Shown here piece after piece: positions 23,084 through 31,254 of a stretch of 36,483 bases of DNA; the first letter of the stretch is position 1, and each line of letters starts with the position of its first letter. Origin of the DNA: Curtobacterium sp. Leaf261 (GTDB lineage: Bacteria > Actinomycetota > Actinomycetes > Actinomycetales > Microbacteriaceae); NCBI RefSeq assembly GCF_001422205.1, contig NZ_LMMJ01000011.1, positions 115,536 to 152,018 of the forward strand, read 5' to 3'. The translations under genes were made by a program, and so were the position numbers. The notes beneath the pieces are model-generated. The model ran no database searches and had not been told where the DNA came from. It saw nothing but the letters and a program-made list of their open reading frames with translations.

Positions 23084-25378
23084 ATGACGACCCAGACCCC
23101 CACCCCGACGCCCGACGATGCCGCACCGGACGCGTTCGTCCATCTCCGTCAGGGTGGGGTGAGCCTGCTCCTCGACCTCACGGGCGGACGGCTCCCCGCC
23201 GTCGTGCACTGGGGCGCCGACCTCGGACGGATCACGGTCGACGAGGTAGCCGCGCTCGCCGAGGGGGACATCGCGCCCCTCGTGGGCAACGTCGTCGACG
23301 AGCCGATCCGCCTCGCGCTCCTGCCCGAGGCGCACACCGGGTGGATGGGGAAGCCGGGCGTGACGGGGCACCGCGACGGCCGGGACTGGTCGCCGCTGTT
23401 CCGGACGACCGCGCTGCAGCTCGCCGGAGGGGCCGGGTCGACGCCGTCGTCCGACGGTGGCCCGGTGCTCGTCGAGGACGGCGCTGCGCTCGTCCGCGTG
23501 CTCGCCGAGGACACCGGCGCCGGCCTCACCCTCGCGATCGACGTCGAGATGCTGTCCTCCGGCCTCGTCCGGGTCCGCGCGACGATCGGCAACATCGCAG
23601 ACCCGGTGTACAGCCTCGACGGCCTGACCATCGCGCTGCCGATCCCCGGGCGTGCCCGCGAGGTCCTCGACTTCGCCGGACGGTGGGGCAAGGAACGGAC
23701 GCCGCAGCGCCGGCCGCTCGGCGTCGGCATCCACGAGCGCGAGGGACGGAAGGGCCGCACGGGCGCGGACGCCGCGACGGTGCTGAGTGTCGGGACGCCC
23801 GGGTTCGGGTTCGCGGACGGCGAGGTCTGGGGCGTGCACGTCGCGTTCAGCGGGAACCACCGGCACTACGCCGAGCGGCTCTTCACCGGTGCCCAGGTCG
23901 TCGGTGGGGGTGAACTGCTCCTGCCGGGCGAGGTCCGCCTCGGTGCGGGGGAGTCGTACGCCTCGCCGTGGGTGTACGGCGCCTACGGGGTCGGTCTCGA
24001 CGACCAGGCACGGCGGTTCCACCGGTGGCTGCGCTCGCGGCCGAACCACCCGTCGACACTCCGCCCGATGACGATCAACGTCTGGGAGGCGGTCTACTTC
24101 GACCACGACCTGGCGCGGCTCGTCGACCTCGCCGACCGGGCCGCAGCGCTCGGCGTCGAGCGGTACGTCCTCGACGACGGCTGGTTCCGCGGGCGTCGGA
24201 ACGACTTCGCGGGACTCGGCGACTGGTTCGTCGACGAGACGGTGTGGCCGGACGGGCTGACCCCGCTCGTCGAACACGTCCGCGGGCTCGGCATGGAGTT
24301 CGGGCTCTGGTTCGAGCCGGAGATGGTGAACGAGGACAGCGACCTGGCGCGCGAGCACCCCGACTGGATCATGCAGACGGGCGGCCGGCTCCCGGTGCGC
24401 TCCCGGCACCAGCAGGTGCTCGACCTCGCGATCCCCGAGGCGTACGAGTTCATCCTCGGACGCATCGCCACGATCGTCGACGAGTACGGCGTCGACTACA
24501 TCAAGTGGGACCACAACCGCGACCTCGTCGAGGCCGGCGGGCCCTCGGGGTCGGCCGCCGTGCACGCGCAGACCCTCGCGACCTACCGACTCATGGGTGC
24601 CCTGAAGGAGCGGTTCCCGGGGCTCGAGATCGAGTCCTGCTCGTCGGGCGGCGCACGCGTCGACCTCGGCATCCTGGAGCACACGGACCGCGTCTGGGTG
24701 TCCGACTGCATCGACCCGCTCGAGCGCCAGCAGATGAACCGGTGGACGATGCAGCTCCTCCCGCCGGAGTTGCTCGGATCGCACATCGCCTCCGGGGCGA
24801 GCCACACGACCGGGCGGGCGCACGAGCTCTCGTTCCGCGCCGGGACCGCGCTGTTCGGGCACATGGGCATCGAGTGGGACCTCGCGACGGCCACCGACAC
24901 CGAGAACGCCGCGCTCGTCGACTGGATCGCGCTCTACAAGCAGCACCGGGAGCTCATGCACACGGGCGACCTCGTCCGGGTGGACCAGTCCGACGACACC
25001 CAGCTCGTCTACGGCGTGGTGGACGAGGCCCGTCAGAACGCGCTCTTCTTCCTCGCCGTCGTCGCCCGCTCCGAGGTCTCCCCGCGCGGTCGGATCACGT
25101 TCCCGGGGCTCGACCCGGAGACGCGGTACCGGGTCGCTCCGGTCCTCGTCGGGGAGCACGACGACGGGCTGCGGCCGCCCGCGTGGTGGCACGCCGACGC
25201 CATCGGGGCCGAGGGCGCGAGCACGCACGAGCCCGGTGTCCCGCAGACCGGGGCGCTCCCGGCCGGTGCGTCCGCTCCCGGCACCGTCGTGAGCGGTCGG
25301 GCGCTCGCCACCGTCGGTCTGCAGGCCCCGGCGACGTTCCCGGAGCGGGTCGTCGTCTTCACGGTGAGGGCCGAGTAG
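23084..25378 (+). CDS. Alpha-galactosidase, glycoside hydrolase family 36 (764 aa)
   Basis: Releases alpha-galactose from raffinose, stachyose or galactomannan side chains. An N-terminal beta supersandwich (about 20-310) precedes the (beta/alpha)8 barrel: INVWEAVYFD, YVLDDGWF, LWFEPEMVNEDSDL, DYIKWDHNRD with the predicted nucleophile Asp476, SCSSGGARVD, and VWVSDCIDP with acid/base Asp541. A C-terminal beta domain closes near 700-764. No signal peptide, so it is probably cytoplasmic. The ATG at 23084 has GGAG upstream; a tiny out-of-frame ORF (23052-23087) overlaps the start as ATGA. Confidence 0.94.
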   Translation: MTTQTPTPTPDDAAPDAFVHLRQGGVSLLLDLTGGRLPAVVHWGADLGRITVDEVAALAEGDIAPLVGNVVDEPIRLALLPEAHTGWMGKPGVTGHRDGRDWSPLFRTTALQLAGGAGSTPSSDGGPVLVEDGAALVRVLAEDTGAGLTLAIDVEMLSSGLVRVRATIGNIADPVYSLDGLTIALPIPGRAREVLDFAGRWGKERTPQRRPLGVGIHEREGRKGRTGADAATVLSVGTPGFGFADGEVWGVHVAFSGNHRHYAERLFTGAQVVGGGELLLPGEVRLGAGESYASPWVYGAYGVGLDDQARRFHRWLRSRPNHPSTLRPMTINVWEAVYFDHDLARLVDLADRAAALGVERYVLDDGWFRGRRNDFAGLGDWFVDETVWPDGLTPLVEHVRGLGMEFGLWFEPEMVNEDSDLAREHPDWIMQTGGRLPVRSRHQQVLDLAIPEAYEFILGRIATIVDEYGVDYIKWDHNRDLVEAGGPSGSAAVHAQTLATYRLMGALKERFPGLEIESCSSGGARVDLGILEHTDRVWVSDCIDPLERQQMNRWTMQLLPPELLGSHIASGASHTTGRAHELSFRAGTALFGHMGIEWDLATATDTENAALVDWIALYKQHRELMHTGDLVRVDQSDDTQLVYGVVDEARQNALFFLAVVARSEVSPRGRITFPGLDPETRYRVAPVLVGEHDDGLRPPAWWHADAIGAEGASTHEPGVPQTGALPAGASAPGTVVSGRALATVGLQAPATFPERVVVFTVRAE

Positions 25379-25389
25379 CCGCGCACCCG

Positions 25390-25450
25390 GGCGGCGACCC
25401 CGCCGCCTGGTCGGCGACCCCGCCGACGCCTGGTCGGCGACCCCGCCGAC
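25390..25450 (+). repeat. Three tandem hairpin units after the alpha-galactosidase
   Basis: Each unit has a 7-bp stem around an ACCC loop: GGCGGCG/CGCCGCC (25390-25407), GTCGGCG/CGCCGAC (25410-25427), and the same again (25433-25450). The last two repeat with a 23-bp period. Probably a terminator cluster; 3 bp later the ClC -10 box begins. Confidence 0.75.
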
Positions 25451-25452
25451 GC

Positions 25453-25458
25453 TAGGGT
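25453..25458 (+). promoter_or_regulatory. -10 box for leaderless ClC gene
   Basis: TAGGGT lies six bases before the GTG at 25465, so transcription should start at the start codon. Confidence 0.5.
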
Positions 25459-25464
25459 GATCGA

Positions 25465-26754
25465 GTGCCCGAAGCGATCGAGCGAAGTGCCCACACGACA
25501 CCGCGGTGGATCGTCAGGATGGTCGTGGTCACCGCGCTCGTCGGGGTCGCCGGCGGGGTCGCCGGCATCGCCGTGTTCCTCGCACTGCACCTCATCCAGG
25601 TGGTCGCGTTCGGGTTCCCGTTCCACACGACACTCGAGGCCGCGGACGAGCCGGCCGCCCTCCGGCGGTTCCTCACGGTGCTCGCCGCGGGTGTGCTGGC
25701 GGGGGTGGCGTGGTGGGCGCTCCGCCGATGGGGCCGTCCGGTCGTCTCCGTCCCCGCGGCAGTCGGGGGTGCGCGGATGCCCGCCCTCGTCACCCTCGCG
25801 AACGCCGGCATCCAGATCCTCGCCGTCGGGCTCGGCGCGTCGATCGGCAAGGAGGTCGCGCCCCGGGAGCTCGGGGCCTGGCTCAGCCAGCTCGTCACCG
25901 TGCGCGCGGGCCTGACGAAGCGCGAGACGAAGATCCTGGTCGCCTGCGGGGCCGCTGCCGGGCTCGCCGCCGTGTACGACGTGCCACTCGGTGGGGCGCT
26001 GTTCGCAGTCGAGGTCCTCCTCGGTGAGATCTCCTTCGCCACCGCGCTGCCCGCGTTCGCCACGAGTGCGATCGCGGCGTTCGTGGCTCGGCTCGTGGTA
26101 CCCGTCGAGACGCTCTACGACGTGCCGCACGTGACGATGTCGCCGTCGCTGGTGGTGTGGTCGGTCCTCGCCGGTCCGGTGCTCGGGTTCGCGGGGATCG
26201 GGTTCGTCCGGCTGACGACGGTGCTGCAGCGGCACCAGCCCCGCGGGTGGCGGATCCTCCTCGTGATGCCGTTCGTGTTCGCGCTCGTCGGACTCGTGGC
26301 CGTGTTCGTACCGCAGGTGATGGGCAACGGCCGCGCGACGGGGCTCGCCGCGATGAACGCCCAGCTCACCGACCCGGCGGTGCTCGGACTCGCACCGGTC
26401 CTGTTCATGCTCGTGCTCGCCGTCGCGAAGACCGCGACCACCGCCGGCACGATCGGGGCCGGCGCCGCCGGTGGGACGCTGACCCCGTCGATCGCCATCG
26501 GCGCCGCGGCCGGCGCGTTCCTCGGTGGCGCGTGGCTGTTCGTCTGGCCGGGATCGGGACTCGCGGCGTTCGCGTTCATCGGGGCGGCGGCCGTCCTCGC
26601 GACGACGATGCGTGCCCCGTTCACGGCGCTCGTGCTCGTCGTCGAGTTCACGGGACAGGGTCCGACGATCCTCATCCCGGCGCTCCTCGCCGTCAGCGGT
26701 GCGGTGGCCGTCGGGTACGTGCTCGGACGACGGCGGCTCGCCGGGGTCGCGTAG
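25465..26754 (+). CDS. ClC-family chloride channel/antiporter with atypical filter motifs (429 aa)
   Basis: About ten to twelve hydrophobic segments from residue 15 to the C-terminus. The third ClC motif is clear: GAAGGTLTPSIAIGAAAGAFLG (GxxxPxxxxGA). The second motif, normally G(K/R)EGP, reads GKEVAPREL with Glu130 in the place of the gating glutamate. The first motif GSGIPE is degraded to something like GGARMP. There are no cytoplasmic CBS domains, as in the prokaryotic form. The GTG start follows a -10 box by six bases. The role could be Cl-/H+ exchange or another anion such as fluoride; the motif drift leaves this open. Confidence 0.85.
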   Translation: MPEAIERSAHTTPRWIVRMVVVTALVGVAGGVAGIAVFLALHLIQVVAFGFPFHTTLEAADEPAALRRFLTVLAAGVLAGVAWWALRRWGRPVVSVPAAVGGARMPALVTLANAGIQILAVGLGASIGKEVAPRELGAWLSQLVTVRAGLTKRETKILVACGAAAGLAAVYDVPLGGALFAVEVLLGEISFATALPAFATSAIAAFVARLVVPVETLYDVPHVTMSPSLVVWSVLAGPVLGFAGIGFVRLTTVLQRHQPRGWRILLVMPFVFALVGLVAVFVPQVMGNGRATGLAAMNAQLTDPAVLGLAPVLFMLVLAVAKTATTAGTIGAGAAGGTLTPSIAIGAAAGAFLGGAWLFVWPGSGLAAFAFIGAAAVLATTMRAPFTALVLVVEFTGQGPTILIPALLAVSGAVAVGYVLGRRRLAGVA

Positions 26755-26796
26755 GCGCACCGACGTCCAGATGGCGCGCGTCGGTCACCGGTGCGG

Positions 26797-26846
26797 CACC
26801 GGACTGGAGGGACGGGGCGGCCTGGCACCGTGCCTCCAGTCCGGTG
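26797..26846. repeat. Dispersed palindrome family, copy B
   Basis: A 22-bp stem with two mismatches: left arm begins CACCGGACTGGAGGGACGGG (26797-26818) and right arm ends CCTCCAGTCCGGTG (26825-26846), loop GGCCTG. It begins 43 bp after the ClC stop and may be its terminator. Confidence 0.8.
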
Positions 26847-26889
26847 ACGGTGCGGGTCGGCACGCTGGCACGCGTGCGTGCTCCGGGCA

Positions 26890-26895
26890 TAGCAT
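26890..26895 (+). promoter_or_regulatory. -10 box for the MT0933-like gene
   Basis: TAGCAT, start expected near 26902, giving a leader of about 47 nt with an AAGGGGAG ribosome-binding site before the ATG. Confidence 0.45.
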
Positions 26896-26948
26896 CGGGC
26901 CAGGCGGCGAGGTACCGGGCCCCGCCATCGGTGCAAGGGGAGTCAGAC

Positions 26949-27161
26949 ATGGCAGGGTTCGACGACATCAGCAAGAAGGCCCAGCAGTTCCTGGGGAACG
27001 ACAAGGTCAAGGACGCGCTCAAGAGCGAGAAGGCCGAGAACGTCAGCGACGACCTGTTGGACAAGGTCGCCGGCGCGGTCGACAAGGCCACGGGCGGCAA
27101 GTACCACGACCAGATCGAGAACGCGAAGGACCAGGCCGACAAGAAGATCGGCAACGAGTAG
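26949..27161 (+). CDS. MT0933-like antitoxin-family small protein (70 aa)
   Basis: Small, highly charged and helical: MAGFDDISKKAQQFLGNDK, then VSDDLLDKVAGAVDKATGGKYHDQIENAKDQADKKIG. The KATGGKY-D-I-AKDQADK block is the hallmark of the actinobacterial Rv0909/MT0933 antitoxin family, which are often annotated as antitoxins without a partner. No toxin gene is coupled to it; the downstream MazEF-type module has its own RHH antitoxin. The ATG has AAGGGGAG upstream and a 13-bp hairpin follows the stop. A stress role is as likely as a true antitoxin role. Confidence 0.75.
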   Translation: MAGFDDISKKAQQFLGNDKVKDALKSEKAENVSDDLLDKVAGAVDKATGGKYHDQIENAKDQADKKIGNE

Positions 27162-27198
27162 TCCTCCACAGGGACCTCGGAGGCGTCGGTTCTCCACA

Positions 27199-27238
27199 GC
27201 CCGGCCGTGACCATCCCCCGCGGGTGTCACGGTCGGGC
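27199..27238 (+). terminator. Hairpin after the MT0933-like gene
   Basis: GCCCGGCCGTGAC (27199-27211) pairs with GTCACGGTCGGGC (27226-27238), 13 bp with one G-U, 14-nt loop. Confidence 0.65.
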
Positions 27239-27266
27239 ATCCTCCTGATGGGAGGTATGAAGTGGT

Positions 27267-27272
27267 TATACT
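27267..27272 (+). promoter_or_regulatory. Strong -10 box of the mazEF-type operon
   Basis: TATACT, close to consensus, seven bases before the ATG at 27280, so the antitoxin mRNA should be leaderless. GTAT and ATAC flank a 9-nt centre over this box (27255-27271), a possible self-operator for the RHH protein. Confidence 0.6.
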
Positions 27273-27279
27273 CGACGCC

Positions 27280-27537
27280 ATGAAGACGGCGATCTCGGTG
27301 CGTGACGAACTCTTCGAGCGGGTGGAACGGGCCATCGCGGAACACGGGATGAACCGGTCGCAGTTCTACGCGGCCGCGGCGGAGCGATACCTGTCGGAGC
27401 TCGCGGACGACTCGATCACCGAACGGATCAACCGGGCGATCGACAACGAGGGGCCGGAGGCCCGCGCTGAGCGTGCGGAGTGGCTCGGCGCATCCATGCG
27501 GGACTTCGCCGAGGCGAGCAAGGACGAGGACTGGTGA
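27280..27537 (+). CDS. Ribbon-helix-helix antitoxin, MazE-like (85 aa)
   Basis: The N-terminal 50 residues are an RHH fold: MKTAISVRDELFERVERAIAEHGMNRSQFYAAAAERYL, with the strand KTAISV and the second helix after NRSQ. The acidic C-terminal tail (GPEARAERAEWL to KDEDW) would wrap and neutralise the toxin. The stop overlaps the toxin start (GTGA). The ATG at 27280 is preferred over the in-frame GTG at 27262 because the RHH strand starts there and the -10 box leaves no room for a longer product. Confidence 0.88.
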   Translation: MKTAISVRDELFERVERAIAEHGMNRSQFYAAAAERYLSELADDSITERINRAIDNEGPEARAERAEWLGASMRDFAEASKDEDW

Positions 27538-27869
27538 TCCGTCGCGGCGACGTGCACTGGGCACGGCTGACGCAGACGGACGGCCTCGTCAAGCGCAGGC
27601 CGGTGCTCGTCGTGCAGGCAGACCGCTTCAACCGGAGTCGGATCGGGTCGGTCCTCGTGGTGCCGCTCACCTCGAACACCGCGGCGGGAGAGTACCCGGG
27701 CAACGTGTTCGTGCCCTCGAGTGTGTCGGGGCTGGCTCGGGACTCCGTCGTGACGACTCCCGAGGTCCGGTCGCTGCAGCGACACGAGGTCGACGAACGG
27801 ATCGCCGAGCTGCCGCTGTCCCTCGTGCGGGACGTCGATCGTGGGCTCCGACTCGTCCTCGGCCTGTGA
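27534..27869 (+). CDS. MazF/PemK-family endoribonuclease toxin (111 aa)
   Basis: mRNA interferase. VIRRGDVHWARL is the first strand, KRRPVLVVQADRFNRSRIGSVLVVPLTSN contains the conserved Arg (21 or 22) and Thr46 of the catalytic site, and NVFVPSSVSGLARDSVVTTPEVRSL matches the dimer core. Length is normal. It begins at a GTG that overlaps the antitoxin stop by four bases, the standard coupling for such modules. Cleavage specificity cannot be read from sequence. Confidence 0.92.
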   Translation: MIRRGDVHWARLTQTDGLVKRRPVLVVQADRFNRSRIGSVLVVPLTSNTAAGEYPGNVFVPSSVSGLARDSVVTTPEVRSLQRHEVDERIAELPLSLVRDVDRGLRLVLGL

Positions 27870-27975
27870 CGCCATCGCTCGTGCCCGGCGGACTCCGTGC
27901 CGCCGACTGGACTCGAGACCGGACGACAAGCACCATTGAGCGGATCCATCCGCAACCACAGGAACGGCGGCAGGC

Positions 27976-29304
27976 GTGACGAGCTCAGATGACAGACCCG
28001 CGGCGGGCCTGACCGACGCGGAGGTGCGCACGATCCGCGCCGACTTCCCGATCCTGCAGCAGGACGTCAACGGCCAGCCCCTCGCGTACCTCGACTCCGG
28101 AGCGACCGCCCAGCGGCCGCGCCAGGTGCTCGATGCCGAGCGACGCTTCCTCGAGACGGACAACGCGGCCGTGCACCGTGGGGCACACACGCTCGCGGGG
28201 CTGTCCACCGAGGCCTTCGAGGACGCCCGGGTCACGGTCGCGCGGTTCATCGGTGCCACCTCGCCCGCGGAGGTCGTCTGGACCGCGAACGCGACCGACG
28301 CGATCAACCTCGTCGCGTACGGCATGGCGAACGCGAGCCGTGGACGCGGTGGGGCGGACGCGGCGCGGTTCGTCCTCGGCGCGGACGACGAGATCGTCGT
28401 GACGGAGGCCGAGCACCACGCGAACCTCGTCCCGTGGCAGGAACTCGCGGCGCTCACGGGGGCGACGCTCCGCTGGGTGCCGGTCGACGACGACGGCTGC
28501 TGGCGAGCGGAGGACGCCGCGGCGGTCATCGGGCCACGGACCCGAGTGGTCGCGTTCGCCCACGTCTCGAACGTCACGGGCATGATCGCCCCGGTCGAAC
28601 AGGTCGTGGCACTCGCGCACGCAGTCGGTGCGCTCGTCGTCCTCGACGCGTGCCAGTCCGCACCGCACCGCCCGCTCGACGTCGGTGCGCTCGGGGTGGA
28701 CTTCGCCGCGTTCTCCGGCCACAAGATGCTCGGACCGAACGGCATCGGCGTGCTCTGGGGCCGCTCGGAGCTGCTCGACGCCCTGCCGCCCTTCCGGACC
28801 GGCGGCTCGATGATCACCACCGTGACGATGGAGCACTCCGAGTTCATGCCCGCGCCGGAGCGGTTCGAGGCCGGTACGCAGCCGGTGTCGCAGGCCGTCG
28901 CGCTCGCCGAGGCCGTGCGGTACCTCGACGCGGTCGGCACGGACCGTGTCCGGCTGCACGAGGAGGCGCTCGCGCAGCGGATGCTCCAGGGTCTCGCCAC
29001 GATCCCCGGTGTGCGCGTGGTCGGTCCTGCCGCAGGCGTTCCGCGGTCCGGGCTCGTCAGCTTCGACGTCGACGGCGTGCACGCCCACGACGTCTCCCAG
29101 TACCTCGACGCGCAGGGCATCGCGGTCCGCTCGGGCCACCACTGCGCGCAGCCCCTGCACCGTCGACTCGGCCTGGTCGCGACCAGTCGAGCGAGCACGT
29201 ACGTGTACACGACCGACGAGGACGTCGACCGGTTCATCGCGGCCGTGGGGAGCATCCGGGCGTACTTCGGCGCGGACGCGGCCCCGGCGGGGGTCGTCCG
29301 ATGA
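27976..29304 (+). CDS. sufS: Cysteine desulfurase, SufS class (442 aa)
   Basis: PLP enzyme that takes sulfur from cysteine as a persulfide for Fe-S cluster building. VTEAEHHANLVPWQ and VLDACQSAPH are cofactor blocks; SGHKMLGPNGIGVLWG contains the PLP lysine Lys250; SGHHCAQP contains the persulfide Cys390, in the short SufS-type loop; the N-terminal LDSGATAQRPRQVLDA is typical. The start is a GTG at 27976 with AGGAA about 15 nt upstream. It overlaps sufU by four bases, so sulfur is handed straight to SufU. SufBCD genes are not in the window. Confidence 0.93.
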   Translation: MTSSDDRPAAGLTDAEVRTIRADFPILQQDVNGQPLAYLDSGATAQRPRQVLDAERRFLETDNAAVHRGAHTLAGLSTEAFEDARVTVARFIGATSPAEVVWTANATDAINLVAYGMANASRGRGGADAARFVLGADDEIVVTEAEHHANLVPWQELAALTGATLRWVPVDDDGCWRAEDAAAVIGPRTRVVAFAHVSNVTGMIAPVEQVVALAHAVGALVVLDACQSAPHRPLDVGALGVDFAAFSGHKMLGPNGIGVLWGRSELLDALPPFRTGGSMITTVTMEHSEFMPAPERFEAGTQPVSQAVALAEAVRYLDAVGTDRVRLHEEALAQRMLQGLATIPGVRVVGPAAGVPRSGLVSFDVDGVHAHDVSQYLDAQGIAVRSGHHCAQPLHRRLGLVATSRASTYVYTTDEDVDRFIAAVGSIRAYFGADAAPAGVVR

Positions 29305-29750
29305 CCGACATGCTCGCCGGCCTCTACCAGCAGGTCATCCTCGACCACGCGAAGGCCCGGCACGGCGAGGGGCCGCTCGCCGACGCCGACGCCGAGCACT
29401 TCGAGCGGAACCCGACGTGCGGCGACGAGATCACCGTGCGGGTCCGGCTGGAACCGGGCACCGACCGCATCGCCGCGCTGTCGTGGGAGGGTGCGGGCTG
29501 CTCGATCTCGATGGCGTCCGCGTCGGTGCTCGCGGACATGGCGCCCGGACGGACGCTCGGCGAACTGGCCGGACTGACGGACGCGTTCCGCACGATGATG
29601 CGGTCGCGCGGGTCGGGGGAGCCCGACGAGGACGTGCTCCAGGACGCGGTCGCGTTCCACGGGGTCTCGAAGTTCGTCATGCGGGTCAAGTGCGGCATGC
29701 TCGCGTGGGTCGCCGCCGAGGCCTGCTCGGGGATGCTCGCCGCGCGCTGA
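29301..29750 (+). CDS. sufU: SufU-type zinc-dependent sulfurtransferase (149 aa)
   Basis: Accepts persulfide from SufS by zinc-ligand swapping and passes it to SufBCD. Ligands match Bacillus SufU: Cys40 and Asp42 in NPTCGDEI, Cys67 in GAGCSISMAS, and Cys131 in VKCGMLAW. The extra segment between the second and third cysteines marks SufU rather than IscU. ATGA overlap with sufS indicates translational coupling. Confidence 0.94.
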   Translation: MTDMLAGLYQQVILDHAKARHGEGPLADADAEHFERNPTCGDEITVRVRLEPGTDRIAALSWEGAGCSISMASASVLADMAPGRTLGELAGLTDAFRTMMRSRGSGEPDEDVLQDAVAFHGVSKFVMRVKCGMLAWVAAEACSGMLAAR

Positions 29751-29806
29751 CCGGACGGCCGCGTCATGCGGGGTCACAGTCCGCGACGTCGCGCCCACAC
29801 CCGACG

Positions 29807-29812
29807 TACTGT
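29807..29812 (+). promoter_or_regulatory. -10 box for leaderless monooxygenase gene
   Basis: TACTGT lies six bases before the GTG at 29819. No -35 or ribosome-binding site is evident. Confidence 0.5.
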
Positions 29813-29818
29813 CGCGTC

Positions 29819-31228
29819 GTGAGCACATCCGAGCAGCACGGCAGCCCGCGACAGATCCGCTTCAACGCGTTCGACATGAACTGCGTCGCGCACCAGTCCT
29901 CCGGGCTGTGGCGTCATCCCCGGGACCGCTCGCGGAACTACAACCAGCTGTCCTACTGGACGGACCTCGCGAAGCTCCTCGAGTCCGGCGGCTTCGACGG
30001 GATCTTCATCGCCGACGTCCTCGGCACCTACGACGTCTACGGCGACTCGAACGAGGCTGCGCTCCGGACGGGGTCGCAGGTCCCGGTCAACGACCCGATC
30101 CTCCTCGTGTCCGCGATGGCCTCGGTGACCGAACACCTCGGGTTCGGGGTGACCGCCGGGACCGCGTACGAGCACCCGTACCCGTTCGCCCGCCGGATGT
30201 CGACGCTCGACCACCTGACCAGGGGGCGCGTCGGGTGGAACGTCGTCACCGGGTACCTGCCGAGTGCCGCGCGCAACATGGGCCAGACCGACCAGCTCGC
30301 CCACGACGACCGCTACGACGTCGCCGACGAGTACCTCGAGGTGCTCTACAAGCTGTGGGAGGGCTCCTGGGAGGACGACGCCGTCGTCGAGGACCGCGAG
30401 ACGGGGGTGTTCACCGATCCCGACAAGGTGCACCCCATCGAGCACCACGGGCGGCATTTCGACGTCCCCGGCATCCACCTGTCGGAGCCGTCCGTACAGC
30501 GCACCCCGGTCATCTACCAGGCCGGTGCATCGCCGCGCGGGATCCGGTTCGCGGCGGAGAACGCCGAGGCGATCTTCGTCGGCGCACCGACCATCCCGCA
30601 GCTGGCGGCGACGGTCGGCCGCATCCGCGACGCACTCGAGGCAGCGGGTCGCGACCGGTACGCCGCCCGCATCTACACGCTCCTCACGGTGATCACCGAC
30701 GCCACCGACGAGCTCGCCCAGGCGAAGTACGAGGACTACCTGTCGTACGCGTCGGACCTCGGGGCGCTCGTCCTGAACAGCGGGTGGATGGGCGTCGACC
30801 TCTCCGGGTACGACCTCGACGAACCGCTCGGCAACGTCGAGTCGAACGCGATCCAGTCGGCTGCGGCGAACCTGGCCGCGGCGACCGGGTCGGACGGGTC
30901 GTCGTGGACGATCCGCGACATCGTGCGCCAGACGGCGATCGGCGGGCTCGGCCCGGTGGCCGTCGGGTCCGGGGCGACGATCGCCGACCAGCTCCAGGAG
31001 ATCGTCCGCGAGACCGACGTCGACGGGTTCAACCTCGCCTACGCGGTGACCCCCGGCACGTGGGAGGACGTCATCGAGTTCGTCATCCCGGAGCTCCGGG
31101 CGCGCGACGCGTACCCGACGGGTTACCAGGACGGGGCCCTCCGGAACAAGCTGTTCGGCCGTGGTGACCGGCTGCCTGCGGAGCACCGGGGCGCGTCGTT
31201 CCGGGTGGGCGAGCGCGCGGACGCCTGA
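29819..31228 (+). CDS. FMN-dependent monooxygenase, NtaA/SnaA/DszA family (469 aa)
   Basis: Luciferase-like two-component monooxygenase. RFNAFDMNCVAHQSSGLWRHP is the family N-terminus; GFDGIFIADVLGTYDVYG, VTAGTAYEHPYPFARRMSTLDHLTRGRVGWNVVTGY and RYDVADEYLEVLYKLWEGSW are the standard flavin and substrate blocks; VIYQAGASPRGIRFAAENAEAIF follows. Members oxidise nitrilotriacetate, EDTA, dibenzothiophene sulfone, dimethyl sulfide or methoxy compounds using reduced FMN from a separate reductase. No reductase is adjacent. A sulfur-scavenging role beside sufSU is tempting but unproved. Confidence 0.9.
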   Translation: MSTSEQHGSPRQIRFNAFDMNCVAHQSSGLWRHPRDRSRNYNQLSYWTDLAKLLESGGFDGIFIADVLGTYDVYGDSNEAALRTGSQVPVNDPILLVSAMASVTEHLGFGVTAGTAYEHPYPFARRMSTLDHLTRGRVGWNVVTGYLPSAARNMGQTDQLAHDDRYDVADEYLEVLYKLWEGSWEDDAVVEDRETGVFTDPDKVHPIEHHGRHFDVPGIHLSEPSVQRTPVIYQAGASPRGIRFAAENAEAIFVGAPTIPQLAATVGRIRDALEAAGRDRYAARIYTLLTVITDATDELAQAKYEDYLSYASDLGALVLNSGWMGVDLSGYDLDEPLGNVESNAIQSAAANLAAATGSDGSSWTIRDIVRQTAIGGLGPVAVGSGATIADQLQEIVRETDVDGFNLAYAVTPGTWEDVIEFVIPELRARDAYPTGYQDGALRNKLFGRGDRLPAEHRGASFRVGERADA

Positions 31229-31254
31229 GCACCGTCACGAACCCGAGCGCGACC

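Noticed and set aside
22997..25501. 834-aa minus-strand ORF over the alpha-galactosidase
   Set aside because: Shadow of a GH36 gene; no recognisable fold.
27184..27200. DnaA boxes suggested by two CTCCACAG motifs
   Set aside because: They lack the TTAT part of the consensus, and no origin genes lie nearby.
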